Positions 54,606 to 64,000 of a DNA stretch of 64,000 nt are shown here, in pieces. The notes beneath the pieces were generated by a model, which worked only from the letters and a program-made list of their open reading frames with translations, was not told where the DNA came from and made no database searches. Origin of the DNA: Aspidapion aeneum (lineage: Eukaryota > Arthropoda > Insecta > Coleoptera > Brentidae); NCBI GenBank assembly GCA_963576565.1, contig OY755038.1, positions 10,927,756 through 10,991,755 on the forward strand. Reading direction: 5' to 3'. Made by a program: the position numbers and the translations under genes. Position 1 is the first letter of the stretch. Each line of letters opens with the position of its first letter.

Positions 54606-55130
54606 AAAAAAATTGGTTTTTTTTAATAAAATTTGTGTAAGGAAAAGTAAAAATATAGCAAATACAAAGAAAACTAATTGTTTGCTATTTTGGTAGGTAC
54701 TGGAATAAAAATTTATGATGTAATTACTGACTTTGATCTCATCATAAATGAAAACGTTGAAAAAATAAACAAATCGATAAAAAACAAAAAAAAATAGACG
54801 CAGATATTGCATATCTATTCTAATATCTGTTGTTTCCTGCTAGATTGTATAGGGTCTTATTTTTATTTCGACTAAAGGCCGCTTGACATGAAGCAATACA
54901 CTTGCAGTTGCAAGCAAGATTAGGGACCGTGACATGACACATTTTGTTTGTATATACAATAGATGTCCTTTCAGGGACCCTAATCTTGCTTGCAACTGCA
55001 AGTGTATTGCTCCATGTCAAGTGGGCTTAAGACAAGGCATTTTACAGCAGTTTGCAAGTATTGCAGTGTCTGAGAATTATACTCTAATTATTTTTTACAA
55101 GCTTTTATTTAGCTTCAGATGTTCTGTCTA
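54606..55130 (+). pseudogene. sugar transporter fragment E with Harbinger-like MITE
   Basis: A third unit of the same tandem series, cut short: it holds only the decayed leader piece (54740-54875, resuming 55028-55130 with GILQQFASIAVSE). It is interrupted by the 152-bp MITE at 54876-55027. Confidence 0.75.
54876..55027. mobile_element. 152-bp hairpin MITE with TAA duplication
   Basis: Inverted ends AGGCCGCTTGACATG and AGCCCACTTGACATG, arms over 50 bp (CACTTGCAGTTGCAAGCAAG), flanked by TAA (54873-54875, 55028-55030). The empty site is visible in the sister units at 51155-51170 and 52310-52325. A 3-bp TAA duplication fits PIF/Harbinger. Confidence 0.8.
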
Positions 55131-55149
55131 ACTATCTAACTAACTATCT

Positions 55150-56045
55150 TTCAAATCTTGTGGATCGTTTTTGACACACTTCCCATTATCCGATTTGGAT
55201 GAAATTTGGTACACACATAGTGGTCCCATGACAATACAACACTAAGAAAAAAATATCCTTTCACCCCTACCCCCACCCCTTCTATAGAAAAATGTGTTTT
55301 TGGCATACTTCCCATTATCCGATTTGGATAAAATTTGGTATACACATAGTGGTCCGATGATAATACAACAATAAGAAAAAAATATCCTCCCACCCCTACC
55401 CCCACCCCCTTCCATAGAAAAATTTGTTTTTGACATACTTCCCTTTATCCGTATGAAATTTGGTATACATATAGTGATCCGATGACAATACAATACTAAG
55501 AAAAAAATATCCTCCCACCCCTACCCCCACCCCCTTTTATAGAAAAATGAGTTTTTGACACACTTCCCATTATCCGATTTGGATGAAATTTGGTATTCAC
55601 ATAGTGGTCCGATGACAATACAACATTTAAAAAAAATATCCTCCCACCCCCTTCCATAGAAAATGCGTTTTTGACACCCTTCCCATTATCCAATTTGGAT
55701 GAAATTTGGTATACATATAATGGTTCGACGACAATACAACATTGAAAAAAAAATCCTACCACTCCTACCCCCACCCCCATCTATAAAAAAATGCGTTTTT
55801 GACACACTTCCCATTATCCGATTTGGATGAAATTTGGTATACATATAGTGGTCCGATAACAATACAACAGTAATGAAAAATTGTCCTCCCACCCTACCCC
55901 CCACCCCCTTCCATAAAAAATGCGTTTTTGACACACTTCACTTCAAATTACTTTTATAAAATTTGGTATATGCATAAAGGTCCGATGGCAAAAAATATAT
56001 TTCTAGCTCTACCCCCACCCTCTCTTTCCCCCATTAGAAAAATGA
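55150..56045. repeat. seven-unit tandem array, about 120 bp, with C-rich tracts
   Basis: Each unit has ACTTCCCATTATCCGATTTG, GGTATACATATAGTGGTCCG, ACAATACAAC and then CCCACCCCTACCCCCACCCC. The complementary strand has four or more runs of three to five Gs per unit, the pattern that forms G-quadruplexes. The glycine-rich frames on the minus strand come from this composition and are not genes. Confidence 0.85.
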
Positions 56046-56174
56046 GTTTCTAAACAACTCACGATCAGCGATGTCATTATAATCTAGAATAAACTCTTCT
56101 GTTCTGTTATTGAACAAATATTTTCATTTAATAGAGTAGATAGCTGAGACTAAAAAGTAGAAAATAAATTGGTA

Positions 56175-56612
56175 AAGTCACAAGCTTTTATAAAATGCAC
56201 TAAAAATTTAAAAATAATTTTGTAACATTCTAATATTATCATAATAATAAAAGCGATGGCCGCAAATCAAAGCATAAGTTAATCTAAATTTGTGATCTAA
56301 ACACTTAAAGAATATTCAACATAGCAGGTCATCAAAGATATGTTTGATGTGCCGCAATGCTATGCCATTGCCATACCTATGTCAAAGAAATGCTGGGGTA
56401 TCTTGGGTCGGGTTGGGTGGGTTTGGTACCTCTGCATTTTTCTGCTAGATTGATTCTTGCAAATAGTGATATTTAATTGATACGGATATCTTATCGTGTT
56501 AACATGGTCAAAATTTCCATCAGTCGGCCATCGCTTTTATTATTATGATAATATTAGAATGTTACAAAATTATTTTTAAATTTTTCGTGCATTTTATAAA
56601 AGCTTGTGACTT
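56175..56612. mobile_element. MITE with about 95-bp inverted repeats
   Basis: 438 bp from AAGTCACAAGCTTTTATAAA to its complement at 56590-56612; the arms include AGAATGTTACAAAATTATTT and AAAAGCGATGGCC. No clear target duplication found. Non-coding. Confidence 0.8.
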
Positions 56613-57375
56613 AAAAAATTTTTTTCGAACGTTTTGATTAATGTGACTTTACGGATTTTAATACCAGTGAACGACGAAAAGGCAAAAGATTTTAAATATT
56701 CAAGGATTTTAAATATTCTGAGATAAAACGATTGCTGGAATATTTATTATTCCTAATATTCAAGAAAAGGCGGTTAAGAAATCTAACAGCAAAATTTTAT
56801 GAAGAAGCAAAAAAATCTGCAAACTAAAACATTTTTAAAGTCATTTATTAAATTTGTTTAAGGAAAATTAATTAACAAAATTATCGTATTATAAAATAAT
56901 TTTTTTATTATTTTATTACTCACATAAAAATGTGTGATCCGTTACCAGTTTTAATCTGATAAAACTGATTTTCTTTGTGCAAAATAATTGAAACGATTAA
57001 AAAACCAGTATTGTAGAAATGGTTACATCGAAAAGTAGATCTAGATGTTTAATTCTAATCCTAATGTCTGTTGAATTCTGCAAGATTATAAATTGGCTTA
57101 TTGCGGCTAAGAGAAAAGCCTTGGTAACGGTTTATTTTTAAGAGTTGTACAGAAGTGTGCATTGCACTGAAGTGTTTCAGGCTTGATATTTTTGAAAAAT
57201 TCGAATTGAACATCTCTTAATTTATTAAAAGTATATTTCCATTAATGCCTAATTCGCAATACTATGAGACTAAAATAAAAAAGGCTACAATAAAAAATGT
57301 GGATTTTTAGTATTGTAAAATAAAAACCTGCGTATACAGACAAATGTTCAATTCTGAATATTGAAAGTTTTCAGT
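56613..57375 (+). pseudogene. sugar transporter fragments F and G
   Basis: 56640-56830: an internally deleted last-exon copy joining the ...NDEKAKDFKYS start region directly to AGIFIIPNI near the end. 57020-57375: another relic with WLHRKVDLDV, then FPLMPNSQYYETKIKKA and IKTCVYRQMFNSEY. Both are full of stops. They mark the right edge of the transporter cluster. Confidence 0.7.
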
Positions 57376-57850
57376 TTGACTTGACCTCAAATTAAAAAAA
57401 AAATAAAATGGCGGATTTTCTTATTTTTGTCTCAAATATGGAACTTTGCGGTGTTTCGAGTCGCTGATTATGATTTTTGACTCAAACTCATAAAAAATTC
57501 ATAATGGCGGATCCAAAATGGTAGATTTTTTATTTTTAAACCAATTTGTCTCAAACTTAAAAGTTACTTAATACAGTTTTATCCTATCCTAAAAAAGTCC
57601 AATATTTTGGATCCGCCATTTTAATTGTTTTAAGTTTGAGGATGAAACTGCATGAGGTGATCTCAAGCACTGCAAACTTTCCAGGTTGAGAAAAATCGGT
57701 TTAAAAATAAAGAGATTTATGAGTCAAAAATCATAATAAGCGACTTGAAAATCCGCCATTTTGGATCCACCATTTTAATTTTTTTTAAGTTTGAGGCTAA
57801 AACTGTATTAATCCGCCATTTTGGATCCACCATTCTTGTAATTAAAACGT
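57376..57850. repeat. interspersed ATCCGCCATTTTGGATCC-type repeats
   Basis: The words GGCGGATTTT, GGATCCGCCATTTT and TCAAACTTAAAA recur in both orientations (57410, 57505, 57610, 57755, 57815). Probably a local fold-back cluster. Non-coding. Confidence 0.55.
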
Positions 57851-58571
57851 AAATTGTATTGTAAGTTACCAGGTTACCAGAACACTACACCTACCAAATT
57901 TCAACACTCGACTTAATGGAGATTTTAAGCAAATATTAAAATATTTATTTAAAAAAAATTGTTATAAAAAATGTTCATTTGAGTTAAATTAAACTTTTTA
58001 CTTTTTCAGCGTAAATAGTTACAAGCCGGCAGCGCCGCGCGGGGCAAGGTTTCAATTTCACCCGTTTTTCGGCGAGGTATGGGTGTATGTTCTCGTGCGG
58101 GGGAGGGAGGTATGTTTGTTTTAGTTAAAGTCGGCCATATTCATCGTGCGGAAATGTTCGTTGCCCTTTCTAGTGTTGCCGGTTCTATCCTTAATGAAGA
58201 CGTATGAATTTATTTTGATTTGGGGTTTGTTATCAGTAGTAAAAAGCCTTGTCGGTCGCTTGTCATTGTTTGTTTTCGTTATCGTTTGTTTATAATATGG
58301 AAATAAATACCGTCGATTACATAATTTTAACTGTGCAAATTTAAATACGTTGACATATGAACTTCGATTACAAATAAAATATTTAAGGCCACATAGACCG
58401 GAACTAAAAATTAACCAAAATTTTATTGTAATTAATGCCGAGGGGTGTTCCTTAAAAACTTATAAGTATGAGAAAATTTATTAAAAAATTATACGATGCT
58501 GAAAACTGGTTGTGAAAAAAGAAATGTTGTTTTTTGCTTTATTTGTCTTGTTATGAACAATCCACGAAGTG
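57851..58571. other. no gene recognised; GC-rich island
   Basis: 58022-58160 is unusually GC-rich for the window (AGCGCCGCGCGGGGC, GTGCGGGGGAGGGAGG) and could be a promoter or the end of an element. I find no coding exon attached to it. Confidence 0.35.
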
Positions 58572-60454
58572 CCCAAGTAACATTATTACCACTCAAGGTT
58601 TTATTAATTTGGTGCCTAGGTTATTTAGAGGGTGCTATTATGGGTTTTAGGATCAATTTGGCTACATAAAGGTAATTTATATTGCCAATTACCTAAAGAG
58701 GTGTTATACAACCAAAAAGTGATTTATAAAGGGAGTATAATAAAACTGATAATCCTTCTGTTCCTTTTAGATACTTTTGGTTTTATTAATTTCTGATTTA
58801 TAAAGATGGTCTTATAAAACCCTTTTACCTAAAGTTTTTAAAACGAAATAAATATAAACTTTGGTCATTTAGTTTTTTTCATTACTTTAGGTCATCAAAA
58901 AAGTGTTTTATAATAGAGCTAAAAGGGGACCTTATATCCTTTTGTTTTTATAGTTACCAGTAGTTCAAAAGTAAATCTGATTAGATAGGCGGCCATACAG
59001 AACCTAGTTTCCTTAAGGTTTTTAAGAGTGGTAAATATAAACTTTAGACTTTTGGTTTTTGCCATTACTTTTAGGCATTTTAAAAAGGTTTTATAGGAAG
59101 GTTTAAGGGTAAACTTAATTCTTCTGAATTTATAGTTACCTATAGCTGTATATTAAATATTATTTAAATAGGCGGCCATATAAAACCTTGTTTCCTTAAG
59201 GGTTCTAACAGAAGTAAATACTTTCGTGTTTTATTTTTTTTAGGTATTTCTGGTAAAAATAATAGATATACCTAGGTACAGATTGGTACCTACCTATTGC
59301 AAGATTGATTATTTAAAGCCCAATATTTAATAATTGTTGAGTTTCCGTCCTCCTGGGTAGGACACCCAGGCCTAGATAAGGCCTGTTTAGACTGCCAATA
59401 TAAGAGGTTGCTCTCCAACCTGCAGGCACAACGAATATCATTGCACTGGCCCTCTCGATTGTGTCGAAATTGCACGATAAAAAACATTTAAAAGTGTTAA
59501 ATTATACGCTTTTAAACACTTTAAAAACAAATACAAAAAATTTAAGTGAGTAATGTTGATTATGTTTACATTGTTCTTTTTTGTTGGTTTCATAAGGGCA
59601 CTTAAAAACCCTTGTTGCGATACAGGAAGAAATAAAACCAAGTGACCACTATAAAACCATAATGGCGTATATAAATTTAGTTAAAAAATATTCTAAAGAG
59701 AAAATATTTATTTAGTCGTTTTAGCAGTGTTTTTTAACAATAATTTTATTTTAATTTTGATTTATGTAAACCAAACAGACATTTTTAATGGTGAATAGTG
59801 TAAATTATTTTATTTTTATTTTAAATATTTGTTATTTTGTTATCAAAAAACTATTAAAAAGCATTTTTGAGATGGCGCGCTTGTTTTGAGAGCTTTTCAG
59901 ATACGATTTTATCAGAAAAATAAATCTGGCAGGCAATTTGATCATCAACATAACGACAAACTTGGTATATTTTTATATGATAAAATAATTTTGGGACTCT
60001 GACATTTTTGGCAATTTTGTGGCCTAAATTATTTTATATAGCCATTGTGAATCTAAAATATCGCCATAGCTTTTATAGGAAAACTTCTTTACTCTAAAGG
60101 TATTATGGTATTCAACAGAATCGCCAGGACACCAAATTACCAAATCTAGTTTTATAATAGGATAGAGGACGTTTCTGAGTTACTTTTAGAACCTGGCATA
60201 ATAGCTTTAGGCTCTAAAAGGTTCTATACTGGTGGAACCGCTAGAGGGCGAAGCTGGAGTTTATTTCTTATGGTTTTATAGTGAGTTTAATACAAAGGTT
60301 GCCACCACCAATTGGGGAGTCCCATTTAGGAGGTCTAAGGGGTATATAAGGGTAATGGGAACGTGCTAGCGACCAAACATTAAAACTAATGGTTTTAAGG
60401 AAAGGCGCTGGCAACCTTTTAGCTTCTGCTATAAATAAAGAAATGTTGCTTGGG
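58572..60454 (-). mobile_element. element with CCCAAGTAACATT inverted ends, copy 2 (uninterrupted)
   Basis: 1883 bp, inverted relative to copy 1 at 9324-18050. It starts CCCAAGTAACATTATTACC and ends GAAATGTTGCTTGGG. The bases matching the BEL/Pao target are intact here (59560-59600), which confirms the empty site. It is longer than copy 1 by about 300 bp, partly a stretch near 59290-59440. No protein recognised. Confidence 0.8.
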
Positions 60455-60560
60455 TGATCCTGCGTGCAAAGGGAATGTATGTTATTAAGTACTTTAGTAA
60501 AAAGTTAAAAAGACACAAAGTAAATATTTAAATAATCACATAGAATTTTCTATACTAGGC

Positions 60561-60713
60561 AAGACTGATATTAGGTGCCAATTGAATAGTGCCTATAGGC
60601 AAAACATGACCGAACATAGTGAAAATGTGACAAAAATTAGACATATACTTAGTAGGTTAATAGACTGTTTAAAATTCTTCGGGATTTTTGTGTTGCTCTA
60701 CAGGGCCATAGAA
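60561..60713 (+). pseudogene. hAT-related DUF4371 (ZMYM-like) transposase fragment
   Basis: An open frame reads KTDIRCQLNSAYRQNMTEHS, then ENVTKIRHILSRLIDCLKF and FGIFVLLYRAIE. This matches the DUF4371 block (HNENVxKNRxILSxLIDxVxFxG) of hAT-related proteins. About 50 residues, nothing on either side. Confidence 0.55.
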
Positions 60714-61344
60714 AAGAAAGGCGAATGGACTTTATCTATAAACTAAAAACTACACCAAGTAGCTGCTTGTTTGGAAAATACCAAAATAAAATTGTTTCGG
60801 TAAGTTTTTTTATCTCCCCCCCAATTTATAAGGACACCAGCCGCCACTGACAACATATTCCACCCCCCTACATTTTAAGGGTACGCCGCTGATTGCAGAA
60901 GCACATGGAAACAAACAAAATCAATAAAAAAAATTGGGGTAAGAGGACACAAACAAGCTCGTAACAAATCAATTAGGAGAAAAAAATACTTTAAATTACA
61001 AACGTCCATAAAATAAGGGGAAACAATAGAAGTGAGAAAAATTAAGTTCGATAGGCACAAGATCTACCTTTCATACAAAGCACCAATGCATATAACATCC
61101 TGATGTGCCACGAAATTTTTATGATGATGAAAGAATATACAGAGATTGGTTTGCTTAGTAATAGTATAGTCCGAGAATAGCAGGTATAGTCCACAGTACA
61201 ACGGTCTATTTTTAACGCATTTTGGGCCAAGGATAGAAAGAAAACAATATTTATAAAAAAAAAGTATTTTAGTTTATCAATATACATAAATTTTTACTAA
61301 TAAGTACCGTGAAAAAAATATAGAATATTAACTTAACAAAATAT
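60714..61344. other. no gene recognised
   Basis: AT-rich, featureless by eye. Confidence 0.4.
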
Positions 61345-62580
61345 GGGGTGTTGCGTTAACGCATCAACGGCCTAAAGGGTTAAGTGAAATTGCCGAAAAC
61401 AGTTAAATCCCACTTATATAAGGTTAGACAGTAGTAATTAAATTGGATTTGGAAGATTTTTTTTGTTTCCGTCTGCATGAAAAATTTTTGAAAAACCTAA
61501 TTTTTTCTTCTTTTGGCTCCAAAATTTTCAAAATTCAAAAAAGCACAATTATATTTATATTTCCAAAGATATTGTACTTTTATCTCACCAAGTAAACTTT
61601 CAGTAACAATAACAAACGGAAAATTTATGTTTATTTATAGCAGGTTTATTTAAATACGTCATAAATTATAGTGTTGCGTTTACGCATCGACGGCCTAAAG
61701 GGTTAAGTGAAATTGCCGAAAACAGTCGCCGTGCAGATATACTGTGCAACGCTCACAAATGTAAATCGTTTGACTTTTGCACACCCGACATTTCCTTCTG
61801 GAGTCAGTTTTGCTCATGTCACCTCTCATATCAGTGGGCGGATTTTTCGGAAGTGCTCTAGCAACAAAATTCTTTGTTTTGAGCATTCGCAATGCAATAA
61901 ATGATTTGAAATCATGCTACGACATCTTATTCTGGTTTACGGTATTGTAAAGTTTCCTGGCGTTTACAAGCGAACTGTGAATAACATTTATAGAAAGTGG
62001 CCACCACCATTTTTTACCCATTACTTTGATTGTATAGTTTGCAAATCCATTATCGTGTAAATCTACGCCTCCCATATATTTCTTATATGCTGATATTATC
62101 GCTGGTTGGGGAATTGAAACTTCTTTTTTTGATAGAAAACCAAAAAGCAAAACTGACTCCAGAAGAAAATTTCGGGTATGCAAAACCGAACCGAACCGAA
62201 ACGATTTATATTTGTGAGCGTTGCACAGTATATCTGCACGCCGACTCTTTTCGGCAATTTTACTGAACCCTTTAGGCCGTCGATGCGTAAACGCAACACT
62301 ATAATTTATGAGGTATTTAAATAAACCTGCTACAAATAAACATAAGTTTTCCGTTTGTTAATGTTACAGAAAGTTTACTTGGTGAGATAAAAGTATCTTT
62401 GGAAATATAAATATAATTGTGCTTTTTTGAATTTTGAAAATTTTGGAGCCAAAAGAAGAAAAAAATTAGGTTTTTCAAAAATTTTTCGTGCAGACGAAAA
62501 CAAAAAAAATCTTCCAAATCCAATTTAATTACTTTTGTCTAACCTTACATAAGTGGGATTTGTCTATATCTCCATGTTAA
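61345..62580 (-). pseudogene. piggyBac transposase remnant with inverted duplicated ends
   Basis: Minus strand 62183-61917 reads KKYMGGVDLHDNGFANYTI and GKKWWWPLSINVIHSS, the late catalytic region of piggyBac transposases. 61892-61695 gives the C-terminal cysteine-rich finger (RRKCRVCKSQTIYICERC, LHGDCFRQFH). The ends carry CCCTTTAGGCCGTCG-type termini next to TTAA (about 61378 and 61699). A second, inverted copy of the finger and 350 bp of 3' flank lies at 62200-62555, and a third terminus at 61345-61405. The 5' half of the gene is missing. Confidence 0.8.
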
Positions 62581-62868
62581 AAAGATTATTAATAGATTAA
62601 AATATTCCAGTGCCTTTTTGGTCGATTTAAAAAAATCTACAAAAAAAAGTTTTTCTGTCTATTTTAGGCTAAAGTAAAGTAAAGTAAAGTACTACTAATC
62701 GAAAGAGCGGTAAAAGACTCCTAAAAGTTTCGTCACCATTGAACAAAGCATAGTCAAGTATAGATTTTTAAACTTTTTTTTACGATTTCGGATCATTTTT
62801 CATCATTTTACCCAAATTAAAAAAATTATATCTTAACTATCCCTCGTTCGATCGTTATGAAATTCTCA
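62581..62868. other. spacer with a short (GTAAA)n microsatellite
   Basis: Four or so GTAAA repeats at about 62671-62692. Otherwise AT-rich without recognised features. Confidence 0.5.
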
Positions 62869-63205
62869 GGGTAGCCATTCTGGGTCTTGAACGATGTGAC
62901 CATCCACATCACATGCTTTGACTAAAAGCAAACTCTGAGCGGTCGCGTGTTGTGCGAAATGACTTGTCTCGACCAATGGCATAGTCACCCGCTCTTCAGA
63001 GTTAGTGAATTTTACGCGTTTGAAGTGAAATCTGTTCTTCTGCCCCGTACCGACTGAACGTTTCTCGGTCGGATCGTAGGAGAAGTTTGCGGAATGAAGG
63101 TCTTTTCCCATAGCATGTAACGGCTCGGAGCTAACTTAAAGCTTGCCATTGGCCAAAGCATGTGATGGGAACTATCACATCGTTCAAGACCCAGAATAGC
63201 TACCC
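62869..63205. mobile_element. MITE with about 52-bp inverted repeats
   Basis: 337 bp from GGGTAGCCATTCTGGGTCTT to the complement AAGACCCAGAATAGCTACCC; the arms share TGAACGATGTGA and CACATGCTTTG. The interior is GC-richer than surroundings. No clear duplication. Confidence 0.75.
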
Positions 63206-63257
63206 AGAAGGTATATTACCCCTCTTTCGAATAGTATTAGAAGCTTTTCCCTAAAAC

Positions 63258-63435
63258 CAGTGGCGTATATAAGGGGGCGGCCGCCCCCCCCCGAAACTAA
63301 GACTTTTTTAGATATTTTCCACATATTTCATGAATACAAACATAAAATAGTATAAAATACGGCCTCATGGGGTCTCGCCCCCCCCCCCAAAATTGTCTTG
63401 GCCCCCCCCGAAACTTTTTTCTATATACGCCACTA
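63258..63435. mobile_element. 178-bp hAT MITE with 8-bp duplication
   Basis: CAGTGGCGTATATA at left, TATATACGCCACTA at right, flanked by CCTAAAAC on both sides (63250-63257, 63436-63443). CAGTGGCG ends with an 8-bp duplication are typical of hAT. Contains several runs of eight or more C. Confidence 0.85.
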
Positions 63436-63443
63436 CCTAAAAC

Positions 63444-64000
63444 TGTACAGAAAAAACTTTTTTTTGTAGATTTGGTTATGATTTTAGATCGTCTCATTAA
63501 AAAAGAAATAAAAAACCACCGAATCTCATTAGCAAACTCCACGCTATATCAGCCTTAAAAATAGTTTTGTAAATATCTCAGAAACGGAAGATCCTACGAA
63601 GTTTTTAGTAATAACACAAATTATTGAGAAAAACATGTTCTACTATATTTCAATTGTTTAACGGTGAAAAACTGTTTTTTCGTCGAAAACAATACCTTCT
63701 CTAGCTACTGCGTCGCCTGCTAGGAAGGTAAAAGTCGCTAACATAGCACAATCACGTGTTTAGCACGTAAAAAACGCGTAAGAAAAAAAACGTTGGATTT
63801 AAAAGATTAATTTTCAAGTATATTCTAAGTAGATTTTTCTTAACGTCAAAATCACATTATATTCGCGTTTTTTTTTACACGAATTTTAAAACGCGACTTG
63901 CATGGCTTTTCTATCAAATATTTTTGAGATTTTGCTAGTAGCAGCGCCACCTATTGGTAACATTTTTCACTTCGACGAAATCTATCCGGGAGTGTTTTGG
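63444..64000. other. no gene recognised
   Basis: 63560-63660 repeats the fragment at 37390-37490. The remainder, to the window end, shows no exon or element end I can defend. Confidence 0.4.

Noticed and set aside
55151..55934. Overlapping glycine-rich minus-strand frames as a secreted or repeat protein
   Set aside because: The frames follow from the C-rich tandem units in all frames and have no independent start or signal peptide.
47357..56045. CRISPR-like arrays
   Set aside because: The tandem units are contiguous, 120-170 bp, without unique spacers, and the context is eukaryotic.
58020..58160. GC-rich island as a promoter
   Set aside because: No attached exon on either strand; kept only as a note in the features.

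Overview
This window is eukaryotic, AT-rich and dense with repeats, and it most likely comes from an insect. The signs are GT-AG introns, a tandem family of trehalose/sugar-transporter-like genes of the insect Tret1 type, and an insect-like mix of mobile elements: BEL/Pao, mariner, hAT, piggyBac, PIF/Harbinger, Penelope and several LINEs. A beetle is possible, but nothing seen here proves the order. No bacterial features, CRISPR array or convincing tRNA/rRNA gene were seen.

Host genes. (1) The last two coding exons of a retinol-dehydrogenase-like short-chain dehydrogenase lie at 5757-5964 and 9146-9239; earlier exons are left of the window. (2) A small three-exon gene, 24416 to 34624, encodes a 62-residue single-pass membrane micropeptide. 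I assembled it from three phase-matched exons (10, 85 and 94 nt); a further phase-compatible exon at 29147-29253 would give a different, basic C-terminus. (3) A sugar-transporter cluster fills 39.5-57.4 kb. Gene B (46214-50892, five exons, 467 codons plus stop) looks intact. Gene A (39492-43349) has the same architecture, but its fourth exon is split by a MITE and its first exon has no in-frame start. It is followed by a string of decaying copies of the last exon, two of which share the same nonsense codon.

Mobile elements by region. 0-5 kb: mariner fragments split by a MITE, a CAGGGTGTCCC-type element, a hAT C-terminus. 5-9 kb: solo LTR, Penelope GIY-YIG remnant, another MITE copy. 9.3-18 kb: an intact BEL/Pao element (10215-17370) whose two 481-bp LTRs look identical, inserted with a 5-bp duplication into an older element with CCCAAGTAAC ends; a second copy of that older element is at 58572-60454, inverted. 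18-19.5 kb: a Harbinger-like element with a dead MADF domain, itself invaded by a 678-bp palindromic element. 20-38 kb: LINE fragments, fold-back elements and MITEs, most inside the 9.6-kb second intron of the micropeptide gene. 44-49 kb: a 1.7-kb inverted-repeat element and a nine-unit tandem array in gene B's second intron. 55-56 kb: a tandem array with C-rich/G-rich tracts in each unit. 58-64 kb: the CCCAAG element, a DUF4371-like fragment, a piggyBac remnant with inverted duplicated ends, and small MITEs.

Many insertions can be ordered by nesting and by exact target-site duplications, so the window works as a stratified record of insertion history around three ordinary host loci. Limits: all alignments were made by eye; exon calls rest on reading-frame continuity and splice-site words, not transcripts; family names of remnants rest on motifs.
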